NCBI GenBank assembly: GCA_035605155.1
Contig: DATNHC010000129.1
Span: 1 to 38,024, forward strand
Origin: VRUE01 sp035605155
GTDB taxonomy: Bacteria > Actinomycetota > Thermoleophilia > Solirubrobacterales > 70-9
Direction: 5' to 3'
DNA length: 38,024 nucleotides
Part shown: positions 1 to 8,161 of the stretch, one piece after another
Layout of the letters: each line of letters begins with the position of its first letter
Position numbering within the stretch: position 1 is the stretch's first letter
Notes under the pieces: generated by a model
The model's database searches: none
What the model saw: only the letters and a program-made list of their open reading frames with translations
What the model was told of the DNA's origin: nothing
Translations under genes and position numbers: made by a program

Positions 1-444
1 GGAGCGGACGATGAAATGGCGCTTGTTGGCGGCCGCGGTCGCTTCCTCCCCCGCCAGCTTGGTGCGGCCGTAGGCGGAGAGCGGCGCGGTCTGGTCGGTC
101 TCGACGTAGGGCGCGCCCTTGGCGCCGTCGAAGACGTAGTCGCTGGAGACGTAGACGACGCTGGCGCCGACTGTGGCGGCAGCGTCGGCGACCTGCCCGG
201 CGCCGGCTCCGTTGACGGCCATCGCCGACTCCTCTGCCTCCTCTGCCCCATCGACGTCGGTCCAGGCGGCGCAGTTGATCACCACGTCGGGCCGCTCCGC
301 CTCGATCTTCGCCTTCGCCCTCGCCCCCTCGGCGACGTCGAGCTCGTTGTGGCCATAGCCGACCACGTCGTGGCCGGCGTTGCCGGCGGCGAGCACGACG
401 TCGCGGCCGAGCATGCCGCCCGCCCCCGTCACCAGCACCTTCAT
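1..444 (-). CDS. rmlD: dTDP-4-dehydrorhamnose reductase RmlD, C-terminus off the window
   Basis: This gene makes the last step of dTDP-L-rhamnose synthesis, the NAD(P)H-dependent reduction of dTDP-4-keto-L-rhamnose in the cytoplasm. The 148 visible residues begin MKVLVTGAGGMLGRDV, a Rossmann nucleotide-binding start. They continue through the family motif INCAAWTDVDGAE and then VYVSSDYVFDG, and reach the catalytic SDR motif YGRTK (about residues 125-129). RmlD proteins are usually near 290 residues, so about half lies beyond position 1. The ATG at 444 follows the rmlA stop by 13 bp, so the two form one minus-strand operon; rmlB and rmlC are not in the window and may lie to the left. The assignment is firm from the motifs and from the rmlA neighbour. 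Confidence 0.93.
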   Translation of the reverse strand, partial: MKVLVTGAGGMLGRDVVLAAGNAGHDVVGYGHNELDVAEGARAKAKIEAERPDVVINCAAWTDVDGAEEAEESAMAVNGAGAGQVADAAATVGASVVYVSSDYVFDGAKGAPYVETDQTAPLSAYGRTKLAGEEATAAANKRHFIVRS

Positions 445-457
445 CGCCGACGCCCCA

Positions 458-1534
458 TCAGATGATCTTGATCTCGGACTTGTCGCCAACCAGCATCCGC
501 AGCGTCTTCGGCATGCCGTCGCTGCGGGTGAGCTTGACTTCGCGGCCGAGCAGGCTGGCCTCCATGCGGGTGCCGAGGTCCTCGACCACTGAGCCGGTGA
601 GGACGATCGAGTGCTCGACTTCGGAGCGGCAGATGCGCACGCCATCGCCGATCGAGGTGTAGGGGCCGATATATGCCTGCTCGATGTGGGCGCCGGCGCC
701 GATCACGGCGGGCCCGCGCACAACCGACCCCTTGAGGACCGCCCCGGACTCGACCACGACGCGGCCCTCGACCCGCGAGGCGGCGTCGACCTCGCCCTCG
801 ATCCGGGTCTCGATCTCCTCCAGCACCAAGCGGTTGGCCTCGAGCATGTCGGCGAGCTGGCCGGTGTCCTTCCACCAGCCGCTGACGACCTCCGAGCGAA
901 CCGTCCGCCCCTCCTCGATCAGGCCCTGGATCGCCTCGGTGATCTCCAGCTCGCCGCGCCAGGAGGGCTCGAGGCGGCGGGCGGCGTCGAAGATCGGCGG
1001 CGCGAAGAGGTAGACGCCGACGAGGGCCAGGTTCGAGGGCGGGTCCTTGGGCTTCTCGACCAAGCGCACGATGCGCTCGCCGTCGAGCTCGGCGACGCCG
1101 TAGGACTGTGGGTCCTCGACCGGGGTGAGCAGGATCAGCGCGTCGGGTTGCTCGGCGCGGAAGCTGGCGACCAGGCCGCGCAGGCCGTCGGCGAGCAGGT
1201 TGTCGCCCAGGTACATGACGAAGGGCGAGCCCCCAATGAACTCCTCGGCCGTGAGCACCGCGTGGGCCAGCCCGGCAGGCTTGTCCTGGACGATGTAGGT
1301 GATCTGGGCGCCGAAGGCAGACCCGTCGCCGACCGCCTCGCGAATCTCCTCGCCGGTCTCCGGGGCGATGATGATGCCGATCTCGGTGACCCCGGCGTCG
1401 ACCAGCGCCTCGATCCCGTAGAAGAGCACGGGTTTGTTGGCGACGGGCACCAGCTGCTTCGCCGAGGTGTGGGTAATCGGGCGCAGCCGCGTGCCGGCCC
1501 CGCCGGAGAGGATCAGGCCTTTGAGGTCTTGCAC
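458..1534 (-). CDS. rmlA: Glucose-1-phosphate thymidylyltransferase, long RmlA form
   Basis: The enzyme joins dTTP and glucose-1-phosphate to give dTDP-glucose, the first step to dTDP-L-rhamnose. Residues 6-16 (LSGGAGTRLRP) are the nucleotidyltransferase signature, followed by KQLVPVANKP and YLGDN in the sugar-binding region. SGWWKDTG and LEANR close the catalytic domain. The C-terminal 100 or so residues show left-handed beta-helix style repeats (VEGRVVVESGAVLKGSVVRG and on), typical of the roughly 355-residue long RmlA family. I chose the GTG at 1534 (358 aa) because homologues start right before K-G-L-I-L-S-G-G and because a TAGCCT box lies 8 nt upstream. An ATG at 1564 would overlap the divergent glycosyltransferase start. 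It is the first gene of an operon with rmlD. Confidence 0.92.
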   Translation of the reverse strand: MQDLKGLILSGGAGTRLRPITHTSAKQLVPVANKPVLFYGIEALVDAGVTEIGIIIAPETGEEIREAVGDGSAFGAQITYIVQDKPAGLAHAVLTAEEFIGGSPFVMYLGDNLLADGLRGLVASFRAEQPDALILLTPVEDPQSYGVAELDGERIVRLVEKPKDPPSNLALVGVYLFAPPIFDAARRLEPSWRGELEITEAIQGLIEEGRTVRSEVVSGWWKDTGQLADMLEANRLVLEEIETRIEGEVDAASRVEGRVVVESGAVLKGSVVRGPAVIGAGAHIEQAYIGPYTSIGDGVRICRSEVEHSIVLTGSVVEDLGTRMEASLLGREVKLTRSDGMPKTLRMLVGDKSEIKII

Positions 1535-1542
1535 TGGCGGGA

Positions 1543-1552
1543 AGGCTATCGT
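1543..1552. promoter_or_regulatory. Symmetric bidirectional -10 element between rmlA and a glycosyltransferase
   Basis: The ten bases AGGCTATCGT read as TATCGT on the plus strand (1547-1552, 10 nt before the ATG at 1563). On the minus strand they read as TAGCCT (8 nt before the GTG at 1534). Both fit the actinobacterial -10 pattern TANNNT and share the central TA. The entire gap between the two genes is 28 bp, so both transcripts would be nearly leaderless. No convincing -35 was seen. The boxes are direct observation; promoter activity is inferred. Confidence 0.55.
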
Positions 1553-1562
1553 CGCGCGGATC

Positions 1563-2384
1563 ATGAGCCGGGGCGCCCCGCAGACCGCAATCGACGTGGC
1601 GATCGTCAACTGGAACACCGCCGAGGCCGCTTTGGCTGCGGCGCGCGCCTACCGGGACTCGGAGGGGGTCGAGGCAAGGGTGACGATCGTCGACAATGCC
1701 TCGCGCCCCGAGCAGCGCGCGCAGCTGCACGAGGAGTGCCCGGAGGGCATCCGGCTCGAGCTGAGCGAGGAGAACCTCGGCTACGGCACGGCAGCCAATC
1801 GGGCGCTGCGTGGCGGCAGCGGTGAGCTGGTCTGCGTCAGCAACGCCGACGTGCTGCCCGAGCCGGGCGCCCTGGCGGCGCTGGCCGGGGCGGCGGGGGA
1901 GCCCGCAGCCGGGATGGTGGGGCCAGTCTTCGGCAGCGACACCGACCGCTACCACGCCGACCTGCCAGGAGCGGCGGCGATGCTGGCGCGGATCTTCGTC
2001 GGCTCCTTCGGCGAGCGGCCGCAGCCGAGCCCGGCGGCGGGCGAGGTGGCCGAGGTGGGCCAGCCCTCCGGCGCCTGCTTCGTCGTGCGCCGCGAGCTCT
2101 GGGAGCGGCTCGGCGGCTTCGACGAGGGCTTCTTCCTCTGGTACGAGGACGTCGACCTCGCCCAGCGGATGCGCGACGCCGGGCAGCGCAACCTGATCGC
2201 CGGGTCGGCCCGGGTCGGGCACTCCGGCGCCGAGGCCTTCGCCCAAATTGACCCGCAGCGCCAGCAGGCGGTCCGGCTGCGCTCCGTGGAGCGCTACATT
2301 CGCCTCCACCACCGCCGGGTCGCGCCAATCGCCGCGCCGCTACTTAGGCTCTCCCGACGCCTTAGAGCGGGCGGCGCCAGATGA
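1563..2384 (+). CDS. Family-2 glycosyltransferase (rhamnosyltransferase-like)
   Basis: This is a 273-residue GT-A fold enzyme likely to add a sugar to a lipid-linked oligosaccharide at the inner face of the membrane. It opens with IDVAIVNWNTAEAALAA and has the VTIVDNAS strand of the GT2 nucleotide-binding half. An acidic NADV motif stands where the DXD metal site is expected. SGACFVVRRELWERLGGFDEGFF and WYEDVDLAQRM are the acceptor-side motifs shared with WbbL-type rhamnosyltransferases. Its position divergent to rmlA/rmlD makes dTDP-rhamnose a reasonable donor, but the donor is not shown by sequence. The start is the ATG at 1563; an upstream extension would run into rmlA. The stop overlaps the next start by 4 bp (ATGA), indicating translational coupling. 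Confidence 0.87.
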   Translation: MSRGAPQTAIDVAIVNWNTAEAALAAARAYRDSEGVEARVTIVDNASRPEQRAQLHEECPEGIRLELSEENLGYGTAANRALRGGSGELVCVSNADVLPEPGALAALAGAAGEPAAGMVGPVFGSDTDRYHADLPGAAAMLARIFVGSFGERPQPSPAAGEVAEVGQPSGACFVVRRELWERLGGFDEGFFLWYEDVDLAQRMRDAGQRNLIAGSARVGHSGAEAFAQIDPQRQQAVRLRSVERYIRLHHRRVAPIAAPLLRLSRRLRAGGAR

Positions 2385-3298
2385 ACTCGCTTTCGGTCGT
2401 CATACCCACCAAGGATCGCGCGCCAGCGCTGGCGCGCACCCTCGACACGCTCGAAGCGCAGGCCGGCGGCGGCGCCTCGCTCGAGGCGATCGTCGTCGAC
2501 AACGGCTCGAGCGACGGCACGGTGGAGCAGGTGCAGGCGCGGCTCGCCCGCTCAGCGATCCCCCTGCAGCTGCTCGAGCAGCCGAGCGGCGGTCCGGCAG
2601 CGGCCCGCAACGCCGCCGCGGCGGCGGCCGCCGGCGAGGTGCTGCTCTTCCTCGGCGACGACACCGAGCCCGAGAAGCCGGGCCTGCTACGCGCCCACCT
2701 CGACCTGCACGCGGCGCGGCCACAGGAGACCTACGGCGTGCTCGGTCGAATCACCTGGAGCCCGCGCAGCCCGGTGACCCCCTTCATGCGCTGGCTGGAG
2801 AACGGCGGCCCCCAGTTCCACTACTGCGAGCTCGGTCCCGGCCCGGTCGACGCGGCCAGTTACTTCTACAGCTCCCACGCCTCGGTCAAGCGCTCGCTCT
2901 TCCAGCGTGTCGGTGGCTTCGAGGAGCGCTTCCCGGGCGCCGCCGTCGAGGACACCGAGCTTGGCGTGCGCCTCGCCGAGGCCGGACTCGAGCTCGACTA
3001 CCACCCCGAGCTGCTCGTCTTCCACGACCACCCGACGACGCCGGCTCAGTCACTGCGCCGCTCGGTCGCCGTCGGGCGCTCGGCCGCGCTCTACAACCGC
3101 CTGCGGCCCGACCGGCCCCACCCGGGCGTGCAGGCGCCGCGCGGGGCCGCCTGGGCGGCGGTCCGCGCCGCGGCCCCCCTGCTCGGCGCCCTTGCCCGAC
3201 TGCCGCTGCCGCGGGCGCTGCGCGAGCGCGTCTGGCTGGCGATGACCCGCGGCGGCTACGCCCGCGGCTACCGCCTTGGCCCGCTGGAGGCGCGATGA
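2381..3298 (+). CDS. Family-2 glycosyltransferase
   Basis: A 305-residue GT2 enzyme. It begins MNSLSVVIPTKDRAPALART, followed by AIVVDNGSSDGT, the classic GT2 nucleotide-binding region, and GGPAAARNAA. FLGDDTEP (near residue 90) carries the acidic metal-binding residues. GGFEERFPGAAVEDTELG is the acceptor-side ED motif. The C-terminal part holds HDHPTTPAQSLRRSVAVGRSA, an amphipathic or membrane-apposed region common in surface-polysaccharide transferases. It starts inside the previous stop and its own stop overlaps the polymerase start (ATGA at 3295), so three genes are coupled end to end. Donor and acceptor sugars cannot be read from the sequence. Confidence 0.87.
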   Translation: MNSLSVVIPTKDRAPALARTLDTLEAQAGGGASLEAIVVDNGSSDGTVEQVQARLARSAIPLQLLEQPSGGPAAARNAAAAAAAGEVLLFLGDDTEPEKPGLLRAHLDLHAARPQETYGVLGRITWSPRSPVTPFMRWLENGGPQFHYCELGPGPVDAASYFYSSHASVKRSLFQRVGGFEERFPGAAVEDTELGVRLAEAGLELDYHPELLVFHDHPTTPAQSLRRSVAVGRSAALYNRLRPDRPHPGVQAPRGAAWAAVRAAAPLLGALARLPLPRALRERVWLAMTRGGYARGYRLGPLEAR

Positions 3299-5550
3299 CC
3301 CTGCGACGCCTCAACGCCTCCGTGCTCTCGCCGTTGCTGCTCTTCCCGATCGCCTGGGGGCTGACCGCGCTCCTCGCCCAGTTCCACCTGCTGCACATCC
3401 AGGACGCCTGGTCCACGGTGATGGTCGCCGTGGTGGTCGCCGTGCCGCTGTCGTTCGTCGCCGGCGGCCTGATCGGCGAGGGCGTCGCCCTGGCGACCAC
3501 GGCAATCGCCTCGACCCACTCGCGAACCCGGATCTCCGAGCGCGCCTTCCGCCTGATCCTGATCGCGATCGTCGCTGTCGGCCTGCTCGAGGTCGCCCAT
3601 CAGATGGCCCGTGCCGGCACCATCCCGCTGCTCAGCGGCAGCATCGACGACGCCCGCTTCTCGCAGGGGGGGCCGACGATCCTGCTGACCAACCTGCTCA
3701 CCGTGGCGGCGATCGTCGCCCTGACCAAACCGCGCGACCTGCTCGCCCGCGAGGCCCGCTTCGAGTTGTTGATCGCCGCGGTCGCGATCGGCGCCTTCGG
3801 GCTGCAGGCCGGACGCGGCAGCGTCGTCCTGCCGATCGTCGTGGCGATCGTCGCCCGCTGGCTCTACTGGGGCCGCCCCAGCCCCTACCTGCTGCTCGCC
3901 GGCGCGCTCTTCGCCTTCCTGGCGATCTGCTTCGGCTTCTACCTGCGCACCTACCAACACCCGACCACGCCCTTCGAGGCCGAGCTCTTCGGCGAAGTGC
4001 TGCCGCCGCTGCCCTTCGTCCTCAAGCCGCTGATCCCGGTGTACCTGGCGCTGACCACCAACTTCGTCGCCCTGCAGGGGGTGGTCGACCACTTCCCCAC
4101 CGCGGCGGCCTTCGGCCATGGCGTCTACGACGCGGTGGCGCTCGACAACTTCGTCTCCGGCGCCCAGCACATCGGCGACGTGTCGGGGGAACTGACCCCG
4201 CCATGGGTGACGAGCACCGTCGCCGGCGCCTTCTGGGCGGACGGCGGCTTCGCGGTGCTCGTGCCGGGCGTCGCCCTGACCGGCGGGCTGACGGCGGGCG
4301 CCTACGCGGCGGCGGCGCGGACACTCTCTTTCCGCTGGTGCCTGGTGGCGGCCTACCTGCTCTACGTCGCGATCTTCGGCCTCTACACGAACCTCTGGAC
4401 CCAGCAGATCGAGTGGCTGGTCGTGACTCCCCTGCTGCTCGTCTTCGGCGCCTTCGCCGAAGACCCCAAGGCCCCGCCCGGCATCGTCGGCGCCGCATGG
4501 GGCAAGATCCGCCGCGTGCAGGTGCGCCAATCGAAGCCGCCCGAGGCGGCACCGCAGCCCGCCGCCGCGCAGCAGCAGGAGCCCGCGTCCCCCAACGAGC
4601 CGCGGCGAAGGGTCCGCGTGGCGATCCTCTCCGGCCTTGCCGTGCTCGCCGTGGTCCTCGTCTCCGGCCTGGTGATCCAGCACACGCTGCCCGAGCCCTT
4701 CGCGCTGACGCGGACGATGCCGCTGCCGGCCTCGGTCGCCGACGCCGACGCCGTCTTCACCGACAGCCAGCGCCTCTCCGAGAACACGCCGATCTGGTGG
4801 ATCACCCGCTCGGGGCGCACCGCCAAGCTGCACAGCTTCGATCCCAGCACCCAGGAGACCGCGATCCAATCGCGCTTCCGATCGCCCCACCGGCCCGGCA
4901 CGGCGTACTACGACATCGGCTCCTGGGTCCCGCTTCGCACCGCCGCCCTCTTTGAGATCCGGCAGGCTCCAAAGCGCCTCTACGTCACGGTGAGGAGGTC
5001 CGACACGGGCAAGGCCATCGGCAGCTACTCGATCCCGATCGAGGCCCCCGGGCCGGGCCTCGACCGAAGCTTTGCGATCGCCTCCTTCGACGAACCCCGC
5101 TCAGACCTCGTCATCGTCGATCGCGGCCTCTCGACCAGCCGCGCCCGGGTCGGCATCCTCTCCGGCGAGTCCGGCTTCGAGAGCAGGGCCTTCGGCACCT
5201 ACCTGCCGTTCCGGGGCGTGCGGCCGAACCGCTGGTCGCTGGAGATCGGCGAACTGGCGGGCAAGACCCTCGAGAACGGCGAGCAGGCCACGCCGCGCCC
5301 CGACGTGATCCTCGTCGAGCGCGACCCGGGTCGCGAGCACGCCAACCTCAAGGTGATCCCGGGCGAGGAGAACTACGAGGGCTTCGCCTACCAGCGCGAC
5401 ATCGACGAGCCCGGCGACCTGCCGCCGAGCAGGATCTTCCTGCAGGGCTCCTGGCGGGGCGCGCCCTCGCTCTTCGAGGTGGTCCGCGACGCTCCGGGCG
5501 GCCCGCAGCTGAGGATCTTCGACATCCAGGCGCCGGCGGGATTCCTATAG
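3295..5550 (+). CDS. Wzy-like repeat-unit polymerase with a large C-terminal extracytoplasmic extension
   Basis: A 751-residue membrane protein. Residues 1 to about 405 form many hydrophobic helices (LSPLLLFPIAWGLTALLAQF, TVMVAVVVAVPLSFVAGGLI, LILIAIVAVGLLEVAHQMA and more). Long polar stretches such as SGSIDDARFSQGG lie between them, resembling oligosaccharide repeat-unit polymerases. Residues about 412-436 are a Pro/Ala/Gln-rich linker. A single further helix (about 441-463, VAILSGLAVLAVVLVSGLVI) is followed by about 290 soluble residues with beta-rich segments of unknown fold. Usual Wzy proteins lack such a tail. The gene sits between glycosyltransferases and a flippase, which supports the polymerase role. 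It begins at the ATG overlapping the previous stop. The function of the tail is unknown. Confidence 0.72.
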   Translation: MTLRRLNASVLSPLLLFPIAWGLTALLAQFHLLHIQDAWSTVMVAVVVAVPLSFVAGGLIGEGVALATTAIASTHSRTRISERAFRLILIAIVAVGLLEVAHQMARAGTIPLLSGSIDDARFSQGGPTILLTNLLTVAAIVALTKPRDLLAREARFELLIAAVAIGAFGLQAGRGSVVLPIVVAIVARWLYWGRPSPYLLLAGALFAFLAICFGFYLRTYQHPTTPFEAELFGEVLPPLPFVLKPLIPVYLALTTNFVALQGVVDHFPTAAAFGHGVYDAVALDNFVSGAQHIGDVSGELTPPWVTSTVAGAFWADGGFAVLVPGVALTGGLTAGAYAAAARTLSFRWCLVAAYLLYVAIFGLYTNLWTQQIEWLVVTPLLLVFGAFAEDPKAPPGIVGAAWGKIRRVQVRQSKPPEAAPQPAAAQQQEPASPNEPRRRVRVAILSGLAVLAVVLVSGLVIQHTLPEPFALTRTMPLPASVADADAVFTDSQRLSENTPIWWITRSGRTAKLHSFDPSTQETAIQSRFRSPHRPGTAYYDIGSWVPLRTAALFEIRQAPKRLYVTVRRSDTGKAIGSYSIPIEAPGPGLDRSFAIASFDEPRSDLVIVDRGLSTSRARVGILSGESGFESRAFGTYLPFRGVRPNRWSLEIGELAGKTLENGEQATPRPDVILVERDPGREHANLKVIPGEENYEGFAYQRDIDEPGDLPPSRIFLQGSWRGAPSLFEVVRDAPGGPQLRIFDIQAPAGFL

Positions 5551-5612
5551 AGGGACGCGACGACGTAGAGCAGTTCGAGGCGGCGCAGGCTCCGCAGCCG
5601 GCTGCGCTCGGT

Positions 5613-7031
5613 GTGACGGCGGCCCGCGGAGTGGGTGTCCTGGTCGGGAGGACCCTGGGCCTGCAGATCTTGACGGCGGGAGTCACCGTGCTCCTGGCCC
5701 GCATCCTGACGCCGGCCGACTACGGCCTCTTCGCGATTGCGCTGGCGGTGCAGCTCGTCGGTCAGCGGGCGGCCGAGCTCGGCCTGCCGGCCGCCCTGGT
5801 CCGGCTAGAGCAGGATCCATCGCCACGCGTCCAATCCGCGGTCGCGGGCGTAATGGTGATCTTCGCGACGGCGCTCAGCGGGCTTCTCCTCCTGGCGGCC
5901 TTCGTCGTAGTGCCTGCCGCTGGGGGGACCAGCGAGACGCTGCGGGTGATCGCCGTGGCTTCCGCCGCGATGCCCCTCTACGCGGCGCGGGCGATGCCGA
6001 TGGTGCTGATGGAGCGCAAGCTCGCCTTCGGCCGCGTCGCATTGGTCGAGACAGCCGACACCCTGGCCTTCAATGCGTTCGCGCTGCTCGCGGCCCTGGG
6101 CGGCCTCGGAGCGTTCAGCCTCTCGGGAGCCGTCCCCGCCGGCGCCCTCGCCGGCGTCGTGGCGGCCTGGGCGATACAGCCATTCTCCCGGCGCCCGCGG
6201 CTCGAGCTCGACCCGGTCCGCCCCCTGTTCGGGTTCGGCGTCCGGGTCAGCGTCCTGCAGGGCGGGTACCTGCTGCGCGAGCTGGGCTTCGTGGGGATCA
6301 TCGCCGCGATCGGAGGAGCGCCGGTGGCCGGCTACTACGCGATGGCCAAACGCCTCTTCTCCTTTCCCATCGCGCTCACCTCGGCGGTGGCTCGGGTCTC
6401 CTTCCCGACCCTCTCCCGGGACGCGGAGCTGCGGCCACAGCGAGCCGCCCAGATCGCCACCTACACGGCGATCGTCGCCGGCCTGCCCCTGGCCCTGGTC
6501 GCCGGCGCCGCCCAGCCGCTGATCGGCGTCGTGCTCGGCGACGAGTGGATGCCGACCACCGACATCGTGCTGATCGGCTCGCTGGGGATGATGCTGACCG
6601 CGAGCGCCTGCGCGACCATGATCAGCAGCTTCATGGCCGCGGGGGCCGCGAGCTTTCCACTGCGCTCGGCGATCTCAGAATCGGCCGTGCTGCTCGCGAT
6701 GGCGGCTCTGCTGACGGCGCCGCTGGGCGAGGTCGGCGTCGGCCTGGCGCTGACGGTATCGACCGTGGTTGGCACGATCGTGCTGGCGATCGGCTCGCAC
6801 CCGACGCTGAGGCGCTCACTGCTGGCCGTCGCCAAGGCGACCGTGATCGCCGCCCTCGCCGTCGGCTCCGCGCAGGCCTGCGGGTTTGCCGACGACGTCC
6901 AGGGCCTCCTGCTCTCGCTCGGCGTCGTCACCCTCGTCTGGACGGCACTCGAGATCGCCTTCTCACGCGAGGACCTACGGCGGATCGTGCGTCTTGCGAA
7001 GCCCCTCCTCCGCCGGGCGGCTCCGGCATGA
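5613..7031 (+). CDS. Wzx-like oligosaccharide flippase (MOP superfamily)
   Basis: A 472-residue integral membrane protein with about 12-14 hydrophobic segments. The N-terminal stretch TLGLQILTAGVTVLLARILTPADYGLFAIA is the hallmark of the polysaccharide-transport family. The ARILTPADYG loop is followed by the AAELGLPAALVR region. The expected job is to flip the lipid-linked repeat unit across the cytoplasmic membrane before polymerisation by the neighbouring Wzy-like protein. The GTG at 5613 is the first usable start; the 62 bp after the polymerase stop contain no ATG in this frame. The stop overlaps the next ATG by 4 bp. Family assignment is good; the transported glycan is inferred from context. 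Confidence 0.87.
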   Translation: MTAARGVGVLVGRTLGLQILTAGVTVLLARILTPADYGLFAIALAVQLVGQRAAELGLPAALVRLEQDPSPRVQSAVAGVMVIFATALSGLLLLAAFVVVPAAGGTSETLRVIAVASAAMPLYAARAMPMVLMERKLAFGRVALVETADTLAFNAFALLAALGGLGAFSLSGAVPAGALAGVVAAWAIQPFSRRPRLELDPVRPLFGFGVRVSVLQGGYLLRELGFVGIIAAIGGAPVAGYYAMAKRLFSFPIALTSAVARVSFPTLSRDAELRPQRAAQIATYTAIVAGLPLALVAGAAQPLIGVVLGDEWMPTTDIVLIGSLGMMLTASACATMISSFMAAGAASFPLRSAISESAVLLAMAALLTAPLGEVGVGLALTVSTVVGTIVLAIGSHPTLRRSLLAVAKATVIAALAVGSAQACGFADDVQGLLLSLGVVTLVWTALEIAFSREDLRRIVRLAKPLLRRAAPA

Positions 7032-8158
7032 AGATCTGCCTCTTCGAGTGGAACGCTGGCGGGCACCACAATTTCTACGCGCAGGCCTTCGCCACCGCCC
7101 TCGCGCCGCGCGCCGAGGTCGTCGTCGCCGGCTCCGATCCCCTGCTCGAGGCGCTCGGCGAGGCCCCAGGCGAGCGCTACTCGCTGGGTGACGCCCGGCC
7201 GCGACCCGGCAGCGGCCCCGGGCTCGACAAGGCGAGCCTCGCCAAGCGGGAGCTGGAGCTGCTGCGCGGCGCGATCGAGACCACCGCGCCCGACCACGCG
7301 GTGGTCCTCTTCGCCGACCCGGTGCTGCGCTGGCTGGCCGCCTCCCCCCCGTTCCCCTGCCCGATCAGCATCTTCGTCATGTTCGCCAGCGCCCACTTCC
7401 CGCGCGCCTACGGCCTGCCGCTGACGCCCCGCGAAAGGGCCAGCGCCCTGTTCAAGGAGCGCAACATCCGTCGCTGGCGGCGACGCCCGGACGCCCACGA
7501 GCTCTTCGGCCTCGACGCGGCAGCGGTCGAGGGCTGGCGGCGCAAGCGGGGGGCGGCGGCCCGCTGGCTGCCGGAGCCACGCTTGGAGATCGAGCCTCGG
7601 CCGCTGCCCGCCGCCGAGCGGCACGGCTGCTTCATGTTCGGCTACATCGACGAGCGCAAGGGGATCGGCCACCTGGCGGCGGCGCTGGCGGAAGGCTACG
7701 AGGGGCTCGAGCTGGCGATCTACGGCGACGTCGCCCCGGAGTACAGGGACCGCCTGGAGGCGGAGCTGGCGACGCTCCGCAATGGCGGCGTGCGCCTCGA
7801 CACCGACCTGCGACGCGTCCCCTACGCCGATGCGATGGAGCGCATGGCCAGTTGCCGCTGCGCCCTGCTCTCCTTCGGCTGGCGGCCTTCGGGCTCCCGC
7901 GTCCTGCTCGAGGCGGCCGCCGCGCGAACGCCGGTGGTCGTGGGCGACGACAGCGCCGTCGGCCGCCTGGTCGAGCGCCACGGCCTCGGCCTGACCGCCG
8001 ACCCCACCGACCCTGCGGCGCTGGGGGCGGCGATCATGGCGATCGCCGGCGACCCGGGGGCGGTGGCCACTTACGAGGACAACCTGAGGCGCTACGCGGA
8101 GGAGCTGCACGGCGATCGCTTCCCGCTCGAGGTGCGCGCCGCCTTCGGCCTGGGCTGA
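7028..8158 (+). CDS. Family-4-type glycosyltransferase
   Basis: A 376-residue GT-B type protein. The N-terminus (MKICLFEWNAGGHHNFYAQ) carries the glycine-rich acceptor loop. The C-terminal half has FMFGYIDERKGIGHLAAAL, YGDVAPEYRDRLE and SFGWRPSGSRVLLEAAAART, which match the donor-binding region of GT4 retaining enzymes. It ends with a typical TADPTDPAALGAAI segment. Residues 40-180 are divergent, so the acceptor cannot be guessed. Its ATG overlaps the flippase stop, and a family-2 transferase follows 3 bp later. It probably contributes one linkage of the same repeat unit. Confidence 0.82.
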   Translation: MKICLFEWNAGGHHNFYAQAFATALAPRAEVVVAGSDPLLEALGEAPGERYSLGDARPRPGSGPGLDKASLAKRELELLRGAIETTAPDHAVVLFADPVLRWLAASPPFPCPISIFVMFASAHFPRAYGLPLTPRERASALFKERNIRRWRRRPDAHELFGLDAAAVEGWRRKRGAAARWLPEPRLEIEPRPLPAAERHGCFMFGYIDERKGIGHLAAALAEGYEGLELAIYGDVAPEYRDRLEAELATLRNGGVRLDTDLRRVPYADAMERMASCRCALLSFGWRPSGSRVLLEAAAARTPVVVGDDSAVGRLVERHGLGLTADPTDPAALGAAIMAIAGDPGAVATYEDNLRRYAEELHGDRFPLEVRAAFGLG

Positions 8159-8161
8159 TCC

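Noticed and set aside
3268..4890. A 540-codon minus-strand frame opposite the polymerase gene
   Set aside because: The product is a highly charged low-complexity sequence; the plus strand encodes clear membrane helices in the same place.
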